Source of the DNA: JBLXBZ01 sp048265185
GTDB taxonomy: Bacteria > Pseudomonadota > Alphaproteobacteria > Rhizobiales > Stappiaceae
Reading direction: 5' to 3'
Assembly: GCA_048265185.1 (NCBI GenBank)
Contig: JBLXBZ010000006.1
Span: forward strand, 1 to 64,000
Length of the DNA: 64,000 nt
Made by a program: the position numbers and the translations under genes. The notes under the pieces were generated by a model. That model did no database searches. It was not told the origin of the DNA and saw only the letters and a list, made by a program, of their open reading frames with translations. Positions within the stretch are counted from its first letter, which is position 1; every line of letters begins with the position of its first letter. This document shows positions 26,576-35,552 of this stretch, one piece after another.

Positions 26576-27711
26576 TGGATAGGGATAATAAAACTGTTTT
26601 ATTGTGCGCGGGCGGCACTGGAGGGCATTTGTTCCCAGCTCAAGCGCTGGCGGGTGAGTTGTTGCGCCGCGGGTATGTGGTTGATCTAGCCACCGATGAG
26701 CGGGCGGATAAATATGGCGCGGAGTTTCCCGCGCGCAATGTGCATCTGATCGCCTCAGGCACGATGAAGGGACGCTCTCCACTAGCTTTGGCGAAAGCCA
26801 TGCTGAAACTGGGTTATGGCGTCGGACAATCTTGGCGGATCATTGGCCGGATGAAACCGTCGGCGGTGGTCGGTTTTGGCGGTTATCCAACGATTCCTCC
26901 GATGTTTGGCGCGCTTCTACGCAGCGTTCCCACGATTTTGCATGAGTCTAACGCTGTGATGGGGCGGGCGAATCGAATGCTGGCGGGGCGGGCGAGCGCT
27001 ATCGCCACCAATTTTCCGTTGACGAATGCAACTGAAGCTATCCGGTCCAAATTGGTTGCGACCGGGAACCCCGTGCGCGGCGCGGTTTTGGAAGCGGCGA
27101 ATACGCCTTATGTCCCACCAGCCGCGGACGAGCCTTTTGACCTGCTGGTGTTTGGCGGCTCTCAAGGGGCGACGGTATTTTCGGAGGTTTTGCCAGCGGC
27201 GTTGGCCTTGGTTCCGGCGGAGGCGCGCGCACGCTTGCGTGTAACGCAGCAGTGCCGTCCAACAGATTTGGACGATGTTCGCGCCGCTTATGAAAAAATG
27301 GGCGTTCAGGCGGAATTGGCGCCTTTTTTCAAAGATATGCCGGCGCGGATAGCCAAGTCCCATTTGGTTGTTTGTCGTTCGGGAGCGTCGACCGTTAGTG
27401 AGTTGTCGGCGATCGGGCGCCCCTCTCTATTGGTGCCGCTTCCTGGCGCTTTGGATAATGATCAGGGTATGAACGCCAAAGTTCTGGAGGAATTGGGCGG
27501 CGCCTGGCCGGTGGAGCAAAAAGACTTCACGGCTGACTATTTGGCAGGTTTTCTGGCGAACGTCATGGGGACGCCGCAAACCCTTGCGCAGGCGGCCGAG
27601 GCGGCGCGACGCGTGGGGAAACCCGACGCAGTTGAGCGCCTTGCCGACCTAGTCGAACATATTGCGGCGGGCGCGCCGCTTTCACAATTTGTAACGGGAG
27701 AAGCTCCATGA
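26572..27711 (+). CDS. murG: Undecaprenyldiphospho-muramoylpentapeptide GlcNAc transferase
   Basis: A 379-residue GT28 enzyme that makes lipid II on the inner membrane face. AGGTGGHLFPAQALA at about residues 12-26 is the N-terminal glycine-rich loop; VFGGSQGA and CRSGASTVSELSAIGRPS form the UDP-GlcNAc site. The start is ATG 26572 (ATGATG), overlapping the ftsW stop in ATGA. The frame stays open far upstream (26248) but only as an overlap with ftsW. Confidence 0.96.
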   Translation: MMDRDNKTVLLCAGGTGGHLFPAQALAGELLRRGYVVDLATDERADKYGAEFPARNVHLIASGTMKGRSPLALAKAMLKLGYGVGQSWRIIGRMKPSAVVGFGGYPTIPPMFGALLRSVPTILHESNAVMGRANRMLAGRASAIATNFPLTNATEAIRSKLVATGNPVRGAVLEAANTPYVPPAADEPFDLLVFGGSQGATVFSEVLPAALALVPAEARARLRVTQQCRPTDLDDVRAAYEKMGVQAELAPFFKDMPARIAKSHLVVCRSGASTVSELSAIGRPSLLVPLPGALDNDQGMNAKVLEELGGAWPVEQKDFTADYLAGFLANVMGTPQTLAQAAEAARRVGKPDAVERLADLVEHIAAGAPLSQFVTGEAP

Positions 27712-29126
27712 AAATGCCGCAAGATATCGGTCCGGTCCATTTTGTCGGCATCGGCGGCATTGGCATGAGCGGTATAGCCGAAGTTCTTTTGACGCTGGGT
27801 TATAAGGTGCAGGGCTCCGATATGAGCGAGAGCGCCAACGTCAAGCGTTTGCGCGAAAAAGGGATCGAGGTTCATATCGGCCATTCCGCGGCGAATCTTG
27901 GTGAAGCGCGGGTTGTGGTGGTTTCCTCCGCCATTCGCCGGGATAATCCTGAGCTGGTCGCCGCGCGCGACAAATTACTACCCGTGGTGCGGCGGGCGGA
28001 AATGCTGGCGGAGCTGATGCGCTTTAAACAGGCGATTGCCGTTGGCGGCACCCATGGAAAAACCACGACCACCTCCATGATCGCCGCTTTGCTTGACAGT
28101 GGTAAGTTCGACCCAACGGTGATTAACGGCGGAATTATCAACGCCTATGGCACCAACGCGCGAATGGGCGAGGGCGATTGGATGGTGGTTGAGGCGGATG
28201 AATCCGATGGAACTTTCGTCAAGCTTCCGGCCGACGTTGCGGTGGTCACCAATATTGATCCTGAACATCTTGATCACTACGGCGATTTTGACGGCGTGCG
28301 CAAAGCCTTTGCGCAATTTGTCGAAAACGTTCCCTTCTACGGTTTCGCGGTCATGTGTCTTGATCATCCGGAGGTGCAGAACCTTGTTGGGCGCATCGAG
28401 GATCGGCAAATTGTAACTTATGGACAAAACCGGCAAGCGGACGTTCGCTTTTTCGATCTGGAGACCCGCGGCGGTAATTCGATTTTCTCCGTTGAGATGC
28501 GGGATCGCGTCGCGGGGGAGGTGGAGTCTTTGGAGGGTTTGTGCTTGCCCATGCCGGGGTTGCATAATGTGGCCAACGCCACGGCGGCCATCGCCGTGGC
28601 GTGGCGGTTGGGGATCGATGGGGAAGCGATTCGCGCTGGTATTGCCGCGTTTGGCGGCGTCAAGCGCCGCTTCACCCATACCGGGCAGGTGGGCGGCGTT
28701 GATGTTTTTGACGACTATGGCCATCACCCTGTGGAGATCCGGGCGGTTCTGGCGGCGGCGCGCGCGGCGGCGCATGGTCAGGTGGTGGCCGTGGTGCAGC
28801 CTCACCGTTATTCCCGTCTGGACAGCTTGTTTGATGATTTTTGCGCCTGTTTCAATGACGCGGATCATGTTGTGGTGGCGCCGGTTTACGCCGCTGGCGA
28901 ACAGCCCATCGCGGGCGCGGATCGCGACGGTTTGATTGAAGGATTGCGCGGCCGCGGGCATCGAGGCGTTCATGCTATTGACGGACCGGAGGAATTGGCG
29001 GCGAAAGTTTCGGAACTCACTCGTGACGGTGATTATGTCGTCTGCCTTGGCGCGGGCTCGATCAGCCAATGGGCTTACGACTTGCCCGGGGAGCTGGAGG
29101 CTTTGGGGCGGGAGCGGCGTCGATGA
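27708..29126 (+). CDS. murC: UDP-N-acetylmuramate:L-alanine ligase
   Basis: A 472-residue Mur ligase that adds the first residue, L-Ala. FVGIGGIGMSGIAEVL marks the N-terminal domain, GTHGKTTTTSMIA (about residues 110-122) the P-loop, and DDYGHHPVEIRAVL the C-terminal domain. The ATG at 27708 overlaps the murG stop by 4 bases, and its own stop overlaps the murB ATG. Confidence 0.97.
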   Translation: MKMPQDIGPVHFVGIGGIGMSGIAEVLLTLGYKVQGSDMSESANVKRLREKGIEVHIGHSAANLGEARVVVVSSAIRRDNPELVAARDKLLPVVRRAEMLAELMRFKQAIAVGGTHGKTTTTSMIAALLDSGKFDPTVINGGIINAYGTNARMGEGDWMVVEADESDGTFVKLPADVAVVTNIDPEHLDHYGDFDGVRKAFAQFVENVPFYGFAVMCLDHPEVQNLVGRIEDRQIVTYGQNRQADVRFFDLETRGGNSIFSVEMRDRVAGEVESLEGLCLPMPGLHNVANATAAIAVAWRLGIDGEAIRAGIAAFGGVKRRFTHTGQVGGVDVFDDYGHHPVEIRAVLAAARAAAHGQVVAVVQPHRYSRLDSLFDDFCACFNDADHVVVAPVYAAGEQPIAGADRDGLIEGLRGRGHRGVHAIDGPEELAAKVSELTRDGDYVVCLGAGSISQWAYDLPGELEALGRERRR

Positions 29127-30127
29127 GTTTTCCCGACTTGATCGCTGAACGCGCGATGGACGTTTCTGGCGTTCGCGGACGCTTGATTGCGGGGCAGGAT
29201 TTATCTGCGGTGACCTGGTTCCGCGTGGGCGGCCCGGCGCAGCTGATGTTCCAGCCTGCTGACACGGAAGATCTTGCGGCGTTTATGAAGGCGCTTCCCA
29301 ACGACGTGCCCGTGCTCCCCATTGGTCTTGGTTCTAATCTTCTTGTGCGCGATGGCGGCGTCTCGGGCGTGGTCATTCGCCTTCCCGCCCGTGGCTTTGG
29401 CCATGTGAACAGCGAGGGCGCGCAGCGCTTGCGGGTGGGCGCGGCGGTGCCGGACAAGAAGCTGGCGGAAATCGCGGCGCGCTCTAACATCTCAGGGTTT
29501 TCATTTTACGCGGGTATTCCAGGCGGCGTCGGCGGCGCGCTTCGCATGAACGCCGGCGCGCATGGGGATGAAACATGCGACCGTCTCGTGAGCGTGACGG
29601 CGGTGACCCGCGAAGGCGAAATTATCACGTTGACCAAAGAGCAGCTGGGCTATTCCTATCGCCATTCCCGCGCGCCGAGCGATTTGATTTTCACCGAGGC
29701 GCTTTATCAGGGCGCGCCGGGAAATGAACAGGTCATTCGCGCGCAAATTCAGGAGGTGATTGAACACCGGGAGCGCGCTCAGCCCATTCGTGAGAAAACA
29801 GGCGGATCGACGTTTAAAAATCCTGAAGGAACATCTGCGTGGAAGGTGATTGACGCGGCAGGTTGTCGGGGGCTTCAGATCGGCGGGGCGTGTATGTCCG
29901 ACCTTCATTGCAATTTCATGATCAACACCGGCGAAGCCAGCGCAGATGATCTGGAGCGCTTGGGAGAGACCGTGCGCGCCCGCGTGCTGGAGCATTGCTC
30001 CATTGCCCTTGAATGGGAAATCAAGCGCCTCGGGGCGTTTGGCGAGGGGGGAGAAATTCCTCCCTTTTTGGGGGCTGCGCCGGAAGAAATTAAAACCACA
30101 GGCGCTCAGGAGACCGATCATGTCTGA
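29123..30127 (+). CDS. murB: UDP-N-acetylenolpyruvoylglucosamine reductase
   Basis: A 334-residue FAD enzyme that reduces enolpyruvyl-UDP-GlcNAc to UDP-MurNAc. TWFRVGGPAQLMFQP opens the FAD domain, YAGIPGGVGGALRMNAGAHG and KTGGSTFKNPEGTSAWKVID follow; the Ser in GGSTFKNP is the usual proton donor. The ATG at 29123 overlaps the murC stop by 4 bases. The C-terminus runs about 25 residues past the conserved core, and its last 8 bases overlap ddl. Confidence 0.96.
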   Translation: MSFPDLIAERAMDVSGVRGRLIAGQDLSAVTWFRVGGPAQLMFQPADTEDLAAFMKALPNDVPVLPIGLGSNLLVRDGGVSGVVIRLPARGFGHVNSEGAQRLRVGAAVPDKKLAEIAARSNISGFSFYAGIPGGVGGALRMNAGAHGDETCDRLVSVTAVTREGEIITLTKEQLGYSYRHSRAPSDLIFTEALYQGAPGNEQVIRAQIQEVIEHRERAQPIREKTGGSTFKNPEGTSAWKVIDAAGCRGLQIGGACMSDLHCNFMINTGEASADDLERLGETVRARVLEHCSIALEWEIKRLGAFGEGGEIPPFLGAAPEEIKTTGAQETDHV

Positions 30128-31049
30128 TGTGAAGCATGTTGCAGTTCTTTATGGCGGATGGGCGGCGGAGCGGCCAGTCAGTCTTAAAAGCGGAGAGGCC
30201 TGCGCCGACGCGTTGGAGCGTGCTGGATATCGTGTTTCCAGAATTGATGTTGAGCGCGACGTCGCCGCCGTTCTGGCCAGCGTTTGCCCAGACGTGGTCT
30301 TTAACGCATTGCATGGCCCGATTGGCGAAGACGGTAGCATTCAAGGCCTTTTGGAAATTTTGCAAATTCCCTATACGCATTCCGGCGTGGCCGCCTCAGC
30401 CTTGGCCATGGATAAGGCGAAAGCGAAGGCGGTGATGAAATCGGCGGGCGTTCCCGTCGTTGAGCATAAGGTTCTCCACAGATTTGATGCGGCGAAAGCG
30501 CATGCGCTCAAACCGCCCTATGTGGCCAAGCCGGTGCGGGAGGGGTCTTCCTTCGGAGTCTTGATCGTTCCTGAAGACGCGCCGCATCCGCCGCAAGAGC
30601 TCTATTCCGCGGATTGGCCTTATGGCGATATGGTTATGGTTGAACGCTATGTGCCGGGGAGAGAGTTAACCTGCGCGGTGATGGGAAACGTCGCTCTTGG
30701 GGTCATTGAAGTGATCCCGGAAGGCAACGCCTTCTATGATTTTGACGCAAAATACGCTCCCGGCGGCTCTTCTCACGTTCTTCCTGCAAAAATTTCACCC
30801 TTTATTTACCAAGAAGTACAAAAACTTACTCTCAAGGCGCATTTGGCCCTGGGGTGTCGCGGAGTGAGTCGGGCGGATTTTCGCTTTGACGAGCAGGTCG
30901 GCGGGATCGGCGAGCTGATTTGTCTGGAAGTGAACACACAGCCAGGCATGACGGAAACATCGCTTGTCCCTGAGATCGCGGCGCATGCAGGGCACTCGTT
31001 TGAAGAACTCGTCAGTTGGATGGTGGAGGACGCAAGTTGCGGACGATAA
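30120..31049 (+). CDS. ddl: D-alanine:D-alanine ligase
   Basis: A 309-residue ATP-grasp enzyme that makes the D-Ala-D-Ala dipeptide used by MurF. N-terminal LYGGWAAERPVSLKSG, catalytic NALHGPIGEDGSIQGLLE, ATP-grasp VAKPVREGSSFGV and C-terminal LEVNTQPGMTETSLVPE are all present. The ATG at 30120 overlaps murB by 8 bases, and its end overlaps the ftsQ start. Confidence 0.96.
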   Translation: MSDVKHVAVLYGGWAAERPVSLKSGEACADALERAGYRVSRIDVERDVAAVLASVCPDVVFNALHGPIGEDGSIQGLLEILQIPYTHSGVAASALAMDKAKAKAVMKSAGVPVVEHKVLHRFDAAKAHALKPPYVAKPVREGSSFGVLIVPEDAPHPPQELYSADWPYGDMVMVERYVPGRELTCAVMGNVALGVIEVIPEGNAFYDFDAKYAPGGSSHVLPAKISPFIYQEVQKLTLKAHLALGCRGVSRADFRFDEQVGGIGELICLEVNTQPGMTETSLVPEIAAHAGHSFEELVSWMVEDASCGR

Positions 31050-31945
31050 TAGGAAAACGATCAAACGCTGATCATCAGGGCATTGCGCAGGAGCTTGCTC
31101 CACGCAGTCGTGGTGTGTCGCGTCTGCATCGTCGTCCTGTCTGGCGCTCTGTTGGGCGTCTCGCCATGCTTCCACGCTGGACCGGCTCCGCCTTGGCGTT
31201 GTCGTTTTTGGGGCTGTCTATCGGTTATGGCATCGTCCTTGGCGGTTATGGGCGGATTGTCGCTGAATCTTTGACGTCAGCCGCCGGGTTTGAGATTTCC
31301 GCCGTAAAACTTTCCGGCCAGCGGCAGACGACGGAATTCCAGATTCTCGAATCTTTGGAAATTCAGGAAGGCACGTCTCTGGCGTTGTTTGACGCGGAAG
31401 CTGCTCGTGACCGTTTGGCGCAAATCCCGTGGGTGCAAAAAGCTTCTGTCATGCGGCTGTTTCCCGGCACGCTGCAGGTTAACATCGAAGAGCGTGAGCC
31501 CTACGCCTTGTGGCAGCGCGGCGACATTGTTTCGATCATCAACCGTCAGGGAGAGGTGATCACGGATGAGGTCGATGGGCGATACGCCAATCTTTTACTT
31601 GTGATAGGTCATGGCGCGCAGGCGCATGCCGGCGAGATCATCGACAACTTGGAAGCCGTTCCTGGATTGCGTTCGCGTGTGCGCGCCGCGCGGTTTGTCT
31701 CGCTTCGCCGGTGGGATCTTGTTCTGGAGAACGGCGTTACGGTCAAATTGCCGGAGAAAAACGCGGATAAGGCTTTGTTGGAAATCGTTCGCATGGATGA
31801 AGAGAGCGGTTTGTTATCACGTGACATTGCGGCGGTGGACATGCGCTTGCTGGATCGCATCGTCGTGCAGTTGACTGCAGACGCCGCTGTACGGCGCAAA
31901 GCGACGGGGCGTCCGGGCTTTAAACGCAATGGAGCCAACACATGA
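31037..31945 (+). CDS. ftsQ: Cell division protein FtsQ
   Basis: A 302-residue bitopic protein. A basic cytoplasmic tail of about 50 residues precedes one membrane helix (about residues 48-70), a POTRA domain (FEISAVKLSGQRQTTEFQIL onward) and the FtsQ beta domain. It links FtsA/FtsZ to the FtsBL-FtsWI synthase. The start chosen is TTG 31037, because GGAGGA lies six bases upstream; another TTG at 31016 lacks such a site. It overlaps ddl by 13 bases. TTG is a weak start and may keep FtsQ scarce. Confidence 0.93.
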   Translation: MRTIIGKRSNADHQGIAQELAPRSRGVSRLHRRPVWRSVGRLAMLPRWTGSALALSFLGLSIGYGIVLGGYGRIVAESLTSAAGFEISAVKLSGQRQTTEFQILESLEIQEGTSLALFDAEAARDRLAQIPWVQKASVMRLFPGTLQVNIEEREPYALWQRGDIVSIINRQGEVITDEVDGRYANLLLVIGHGAQAHAGEIIDNLEAVPGLRSRVRAARFVSLRRWDLVLENGVTVKLPEKNADKALLEIVRMDEESGLLSRDIAAVDMRLLDRIVVQLTADAAVRRKATGRPGFKRNGANT

Positions 31946-33264
31946 CAGGCAAAAGCTCGATGATCTATTTGCCGCGTATGCGCCCCCTGCCGAGCCGGCG
32001 CCCAGTCGTAGTGTCGGTTCTGGACGTGGGATCCACCAAGATCTGTTGTCTGATCGCCAAGTTGACCCCCGGCGATAATGAAACGCTTTTACCTGGACGT
32101 TCGCACGCCATTGAGGTTCTTGGTTATGGATATCAACGTTCGCGCGGTATCAAGTCCGGCGTGGTCATTGATATGGACGCGGCGGAACAGGCGATACGAC
32201 AAGCGGTCGATTCAGCCGAGCGTATGGCGGGGGTGACCGTTGAGTCGTTGATCGCCAACGTCACCTGCGGTCGTTTGCACAGCGAGATCTATTCCGCCAA
32301 CGTTCAGCTGGCGTCTGATTCTGTGTCTGAAGCCGATATTCAGCGGGTTCTTGCGGCGGGAAGCGCTCATAACGTTCCCCAAGGCCGCGCGGTGATGCAC
32401 GCGCTTCCAATTTCTTATGCGCTGGACGGCAACGGGGGTATTCGGGACCCGCGCGGCATGATGGGGCATAAGCTGGGGGTCGACATGCAGGTCGTGACGG
32501 CGGAAGTGCCGCCGATCCGCAATCTTGAACTTTGCATCAATCGCGGCCATCTGGCCGTGGAGACGATGGTGGCGACGCCTTACGCCAGCGGTTTGTCGAC
32601 GCTGGTGGAGGATGAGCTTGAATTGGGGGTGGCCTGCGTCGACATGGGCGGGGGAACGACAACTCTTTCGGTGTTTGTTGGCGGACAAATTGTTCATTTG
32701 GACGCCATCGCCGTTGGCGGGCACCACGTGACCATGGATATCGCCCGCGCTTTGTCCACTCGGCTTCAGGATGCGGAGCGGATCAAGACGCTGCAAAGTT
32801 CGGCGCTTCCGAGCGCGTCTGATGAGAGGGACTTCATTTCTGTGCCGCCCGTGGACGCGGAGAATGATCTGCCGAACCAGGTTTCAAAGGCGGTTCTTAC
32901 CCGCGTGGTGCGTCCTCGCGTGGAGGAAATTCTTGAGTTGGTTCGCGACCGCCTCGCCGCTTCCGGTTTCGCCGGTAGAGTTGGTAAAAGGGTGGTGCTG
33001 ACAGGCGGCGCAAGTCAGCTCACGGGTTTGAGCGAAGTTGCGCGCAGGATTTTGGGCCGCAATGTCCGCCTTGGACGCCCACTGGGCGTCGCAGGACTGC
33101 CCGAAGCGGCGAAGGGGCCGGCGTTTGCATCGGCCGTTGGATTGTTGATTTACCCGCAGGTGGCTCAAATCGAGCAGTTTGAGCCCAAGCACATGCATAA
33201 CCGCTGGGCAAGCGGTTCAGGATACTTTTCACGTGTCAGTCAATGGATACGGGAAAGTTTTTAA
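31942..33264 (+). CDS. ftsA: Cell division protein FtsA
   Basis: A 440-residue actin-like ATPase that anchors FtsZ to the membrane. Phosphate-loop motifs VSVLDVGSTKICCLIA and ACVDMGGGTTTLSVFVGG, adenosine motif VVLTGGASQLTGL, and a C-terminal amphipathic end (GYFSRVSQWIRESF) fit FtsA. Its ATG overlaps the ftsQ stop by 4 bases. Confidence 0.97.
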   Translation: MTGKSSMIYLPRMRPLPSRRPVVVSVLDVGSTKICCLIAKLTPGDNETLLPGRSHAIEVLGYGYQRSRGIKSGVVIDMDAAEQAIRQAVDSAERMAGVTVESLIANVTCGRLHSEIYSANVQLASDSVSEADIQRVLAAGSAHNVPQGRAVMHALPISYALDGNGGIRDPRGMMGHKLGVDMQVVTAEVPPIRNLELCINRGHLAVETMVATPYASGLSTLVEDELELGVACVDMGGGTTTLSVFVGGQIVHLDAIAVGGHHVTMDIARALSTRLQDAERIKTLQSSALPSASDERDFISVPPVDAENDLPNQVSKAVLTRVVRPRVEEILELVRDRLAASGFAGRVGKRVVLTGGASQLTGLSEVARRILGRNVRLGRPLGVAGLPEAAKGPAFASAVGLLIYPQVAQIEQFEPKHMHNRWASGSGYFSRVSQWIRESF

Positions 33265-33433
33265 AGGAACGGTTTCTTTTAACGAAATTGATCCGACGCA
33301 CTGAATACCGATCACGCGCTTACTGATCGGGGCCTCCGCCGGAGGCGAATAGCCGACCGGGCATCCGGTCGAAACTGCACATGAGGGAAGTCGGGTTGCC
33401 GTAAGGCAACTTTTTGAGGGTCGCGAGGAAATT
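33265..33433 (+). promoter_or_regulatory. Structured ftsZ leader with four hairpins
   Basis: The 169 bases between ftsA and ftsZ hold four perfect stems in a row: 33308-33330 (ccgatca, 9-base loop), 33332-33346 (gcctcc, 3-base loop), 33354-33371 (cgaccgg, 4-base loop) and 33395-33410 (gttgcc with gtaa loop) followed directly by five T. The last has the form of an intrinsic terminator and ends 18 bases before the ftsZ ATG. This is the largest gap inside the cluster, so separate control of ftsZ is likely. Confidence 0.65.
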
Positions 33434-35284
33434 ATGAGCATCAATCTTAAGATGCCCGATATCCAAGAGCTGAAGCCGAGGATTACGGTCTTTGGCGTTG
33501 GCGGAGCGGGCGGTAATGCCGTAAACAACATGATTCAGGCAGGGCTTCAGGGCTGCGACTTCGTCGTCGCCAATACTGACGCTCAAGCTTTGGCCACCAA
33601 CCACGCTGAGCGCATTGTCCAGATGGGCGTCGCCGTCACTGAAGGTCTGGGCGCAGGCTCGCAGCCGGAAGTTGGCGCTGCGGCTGCGGAAGAAGTTCTG
33701 GACGAGCTGAACGATCATCTCGCCGGATCGCACATGGTTTTCATCACCGCCGGCATGGGCGGCGGCACGGGAACCGGCGCTGCGCCCGTTATTGCGCGCG
33801 CGGCGCGTGAGCAAGGCATACTGACCGTCGGGGTGGTCACCAAGCCGTTCCATTTTGAAGGCGCGCGCCGTTTGAAGCTGGCCGACGCCGGAATTGAAGA
33901 GCTGCAAAAGAACGTCGATACGTTGATCGTCATTCCGAACCAGAATCTCTTCCGCATCGCCAATGCGCAAACCACATTCGCCGACGCTTTCGCCATGGCG
34001 GATCAGGTGCTGTATTCAGGCGTCGCCTGCATTACGGATCTGATGGTCAAGGAAGGTTTGATCAACCTTGATTTCGCGGATGTTCGCTCGATCATGCGCG
34101 GCATGGGCAAAGCGATGATGGGCACCGGCGAAGCCTCGGGCGAAAAACGGGCGATGCAGGCCGCTGAAGCCGCTATCGCCAATCCTTTGCTTGACGAAAC
34201 GTCGATGAAGGGCGCTCGCGGCTTGTTGATTTCCATCACTGGCGGCAATGACCTGACGTTGTTTGAAGTTGACGAGGCCGCAACGCGAATTCGTGAAGAA
34301 GTGGATCCGGACGCGAACATTATCCTTGGCGCGACCTTTGACGAAAGCCTTGACGGCATTATCCGCGTGTCGGTTGTGGCGACAGGAATCGATAAGGAGC
34401 TGTTCGCCGAGGCGTCCCCTACTGAAAGCCGTCCGAGCGAGCTGAATGGTCGTCCAAAGATCAATGAAGCTCCGGCGCCAGCTCCGGCGGCTCTTGCAAA
34501 ACCTGCGGTCGCCGCACAAAAGAGGGCCGCTGCGGCTATCGAGCGTTCGCTTGAGATCCCGGAGGCTGCTGCGCAGGCCGCAAGCACGGACCCTGCGGTC
34601 GAAATCAAACGCTTCGTGCCAAATGCGGACCTTTACGCAGGTAGTGACGCCGTTGACGCTCTGGACGATGATTTGCCGGTGGCGCCGGAAGACCGCCATC
34701 CCGTCGTAGAGCCTTATATCCCACCTGTGGCCGAGCGCGCCGCTCCCACGCAGCACCGTATGCCGCAGATGGAAGACTTTCCGCCGATCGCACAGCGGGA
34801 AATGATGGCGAAACGCGAAGCCGCGCCTCAGGCGCAGCCGAAACAGCAACCGCAAACGCAACAACAGGCGCCTGCGCCTCAGCGTCATCACGAAGAAGTT
34901 CAGGAAGAGCGGCGACCAATGGGGTTGTTGCGTCGTTTAGCGAGCGGGCTTGGGCGTCGTGAAGAGCACCATGAGCATGATCATGACGGCTATGCTGAAC
35001 AAGTGCCGCCTGCTCAAGAACGTCGCGCTCCGCAACGGCCTCCGCAAATGGCTCCAGCCCAGCAGCGTGCGCCGCAAATGGCGCCCGCTCCTCAGCAGTC
35101 GGAGCGCGCGCGGCCTGCTCAAGCGCCGTCAAGGCCCGCACAACCAAGGCCAGCTCAGGCGCGTCCGCAGCAAGGCGCGGCCGGTCAGCTTGATTTGACC
35201 GGGCGTCAGCCTCAAGCGCCGCGTTCAATTTCCGATGATGAGCAATTGGAGATTCCGGCGTTCCTGCGTCGTCAGGCTAACTAA
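33434..35284 (+). CDS. ftsZ: Cell division GTPase FtsZ
   Basis: A 616-residue tubulin homologue forming the Z ring. The GTP-binding GGGTGTG lies at residues 109-115 and the T7-loop segment NLDFADVRSIM is present. The globular domain ends near residue 325. A long Pro, Gln, Ala and Arg rich linker of about 265 residues follows, then the conserved C-terminal peptide DDEQLEIPAFLRRQ that binds FtsA. A long linker is typical of alphaproteobacteria, and this one is at the long end. GAGGAAA precedes the ATG. Confidence 0.98.
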   Translation: MSINLKMPDIQELKPRITVFGVGGAGGNAVNNMIQAGLQGCDFVVANTDAQALATNHAERIVQMGVAVTEGLGAGSQPEVGAAAAEEVLDELNDHLAGSHMVFITAGMGGGTGTGAAPVIARAAREQGILTVGVVTKPFHFEGARRLKLADAGIEELQKNVDTLIVIPNQNLFRIANAQTTFADAFAMADQVLYSGVACITDLMVKEGLINLDFADVRSIMRGMGKAMMGTGEASGEKRAMQAAEAAIANPLLDETSMKGARGLLISITGGNDLTLFEVDEAATRIREEVDPDANIILGATFDESLDGIIRVSVVATGIDKELFAEASPTESRPSELNGRPKINEAPAPAPAALAKPAVAAQKRAAAAIERSLEIPEAAAQAASTDPAVEIKRFVPNADLYAGSDAVDALDDDLPVAPEDRHPVVEPYIPPVAERAAPTQHRMPQMEDFPPIAQREMMAKREAAPQAQPKQQPQTQQQAPAPQRHHEEVQEERRPMGLLRRLASGLGRREEHHEHDHDGYAEQVPPAQERRAPQRPPQMAPAQQRAPQMAPAPQQSERARPAQAPSRPAQPRPAQARPQQGAAGQLDLTGRQPQAPRSISDDEQLEIPAFLRRQAN

Positions 35285-35310
35285 AGAAGCGCGTCCCTCA
35301 TGCTTCCCTC

Positions 35311-35342
35311 TCGCCGGTCTGGTGACCTTACCAGACCGGCGA
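35311..35342 (+). terminator. Strong hairpin after ftsZ
   Basis: A perfect 13-bp stem (35311-35323 with 35330-35342, tcgccggtctggt and its complement) with a 6-base loop lies 27 bases past the ftsZ stop. No T-run follows, so it may stabilise the message end or act with Rho. Confidence 0.65.
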
Positions 35343-35552
35343 ATGGAGTTTCGCGGCTTATCCTTTGTATTCAAAGGCATATATTTTTGGATGAACGTAA
35401 CACTCGGTAACAAAGCTTTATTTTTGCTCTGAGCTCCTCTGCCTGTATTGTCTCAAAAAAAATCAACGGCGCCTTCACGGATTCGGATTTTTTGAATTCG
35501 ATTAGTTTCGGCTGCGAGTTGATTTGTACAGGTTGTAACGGAGTGACAATTC

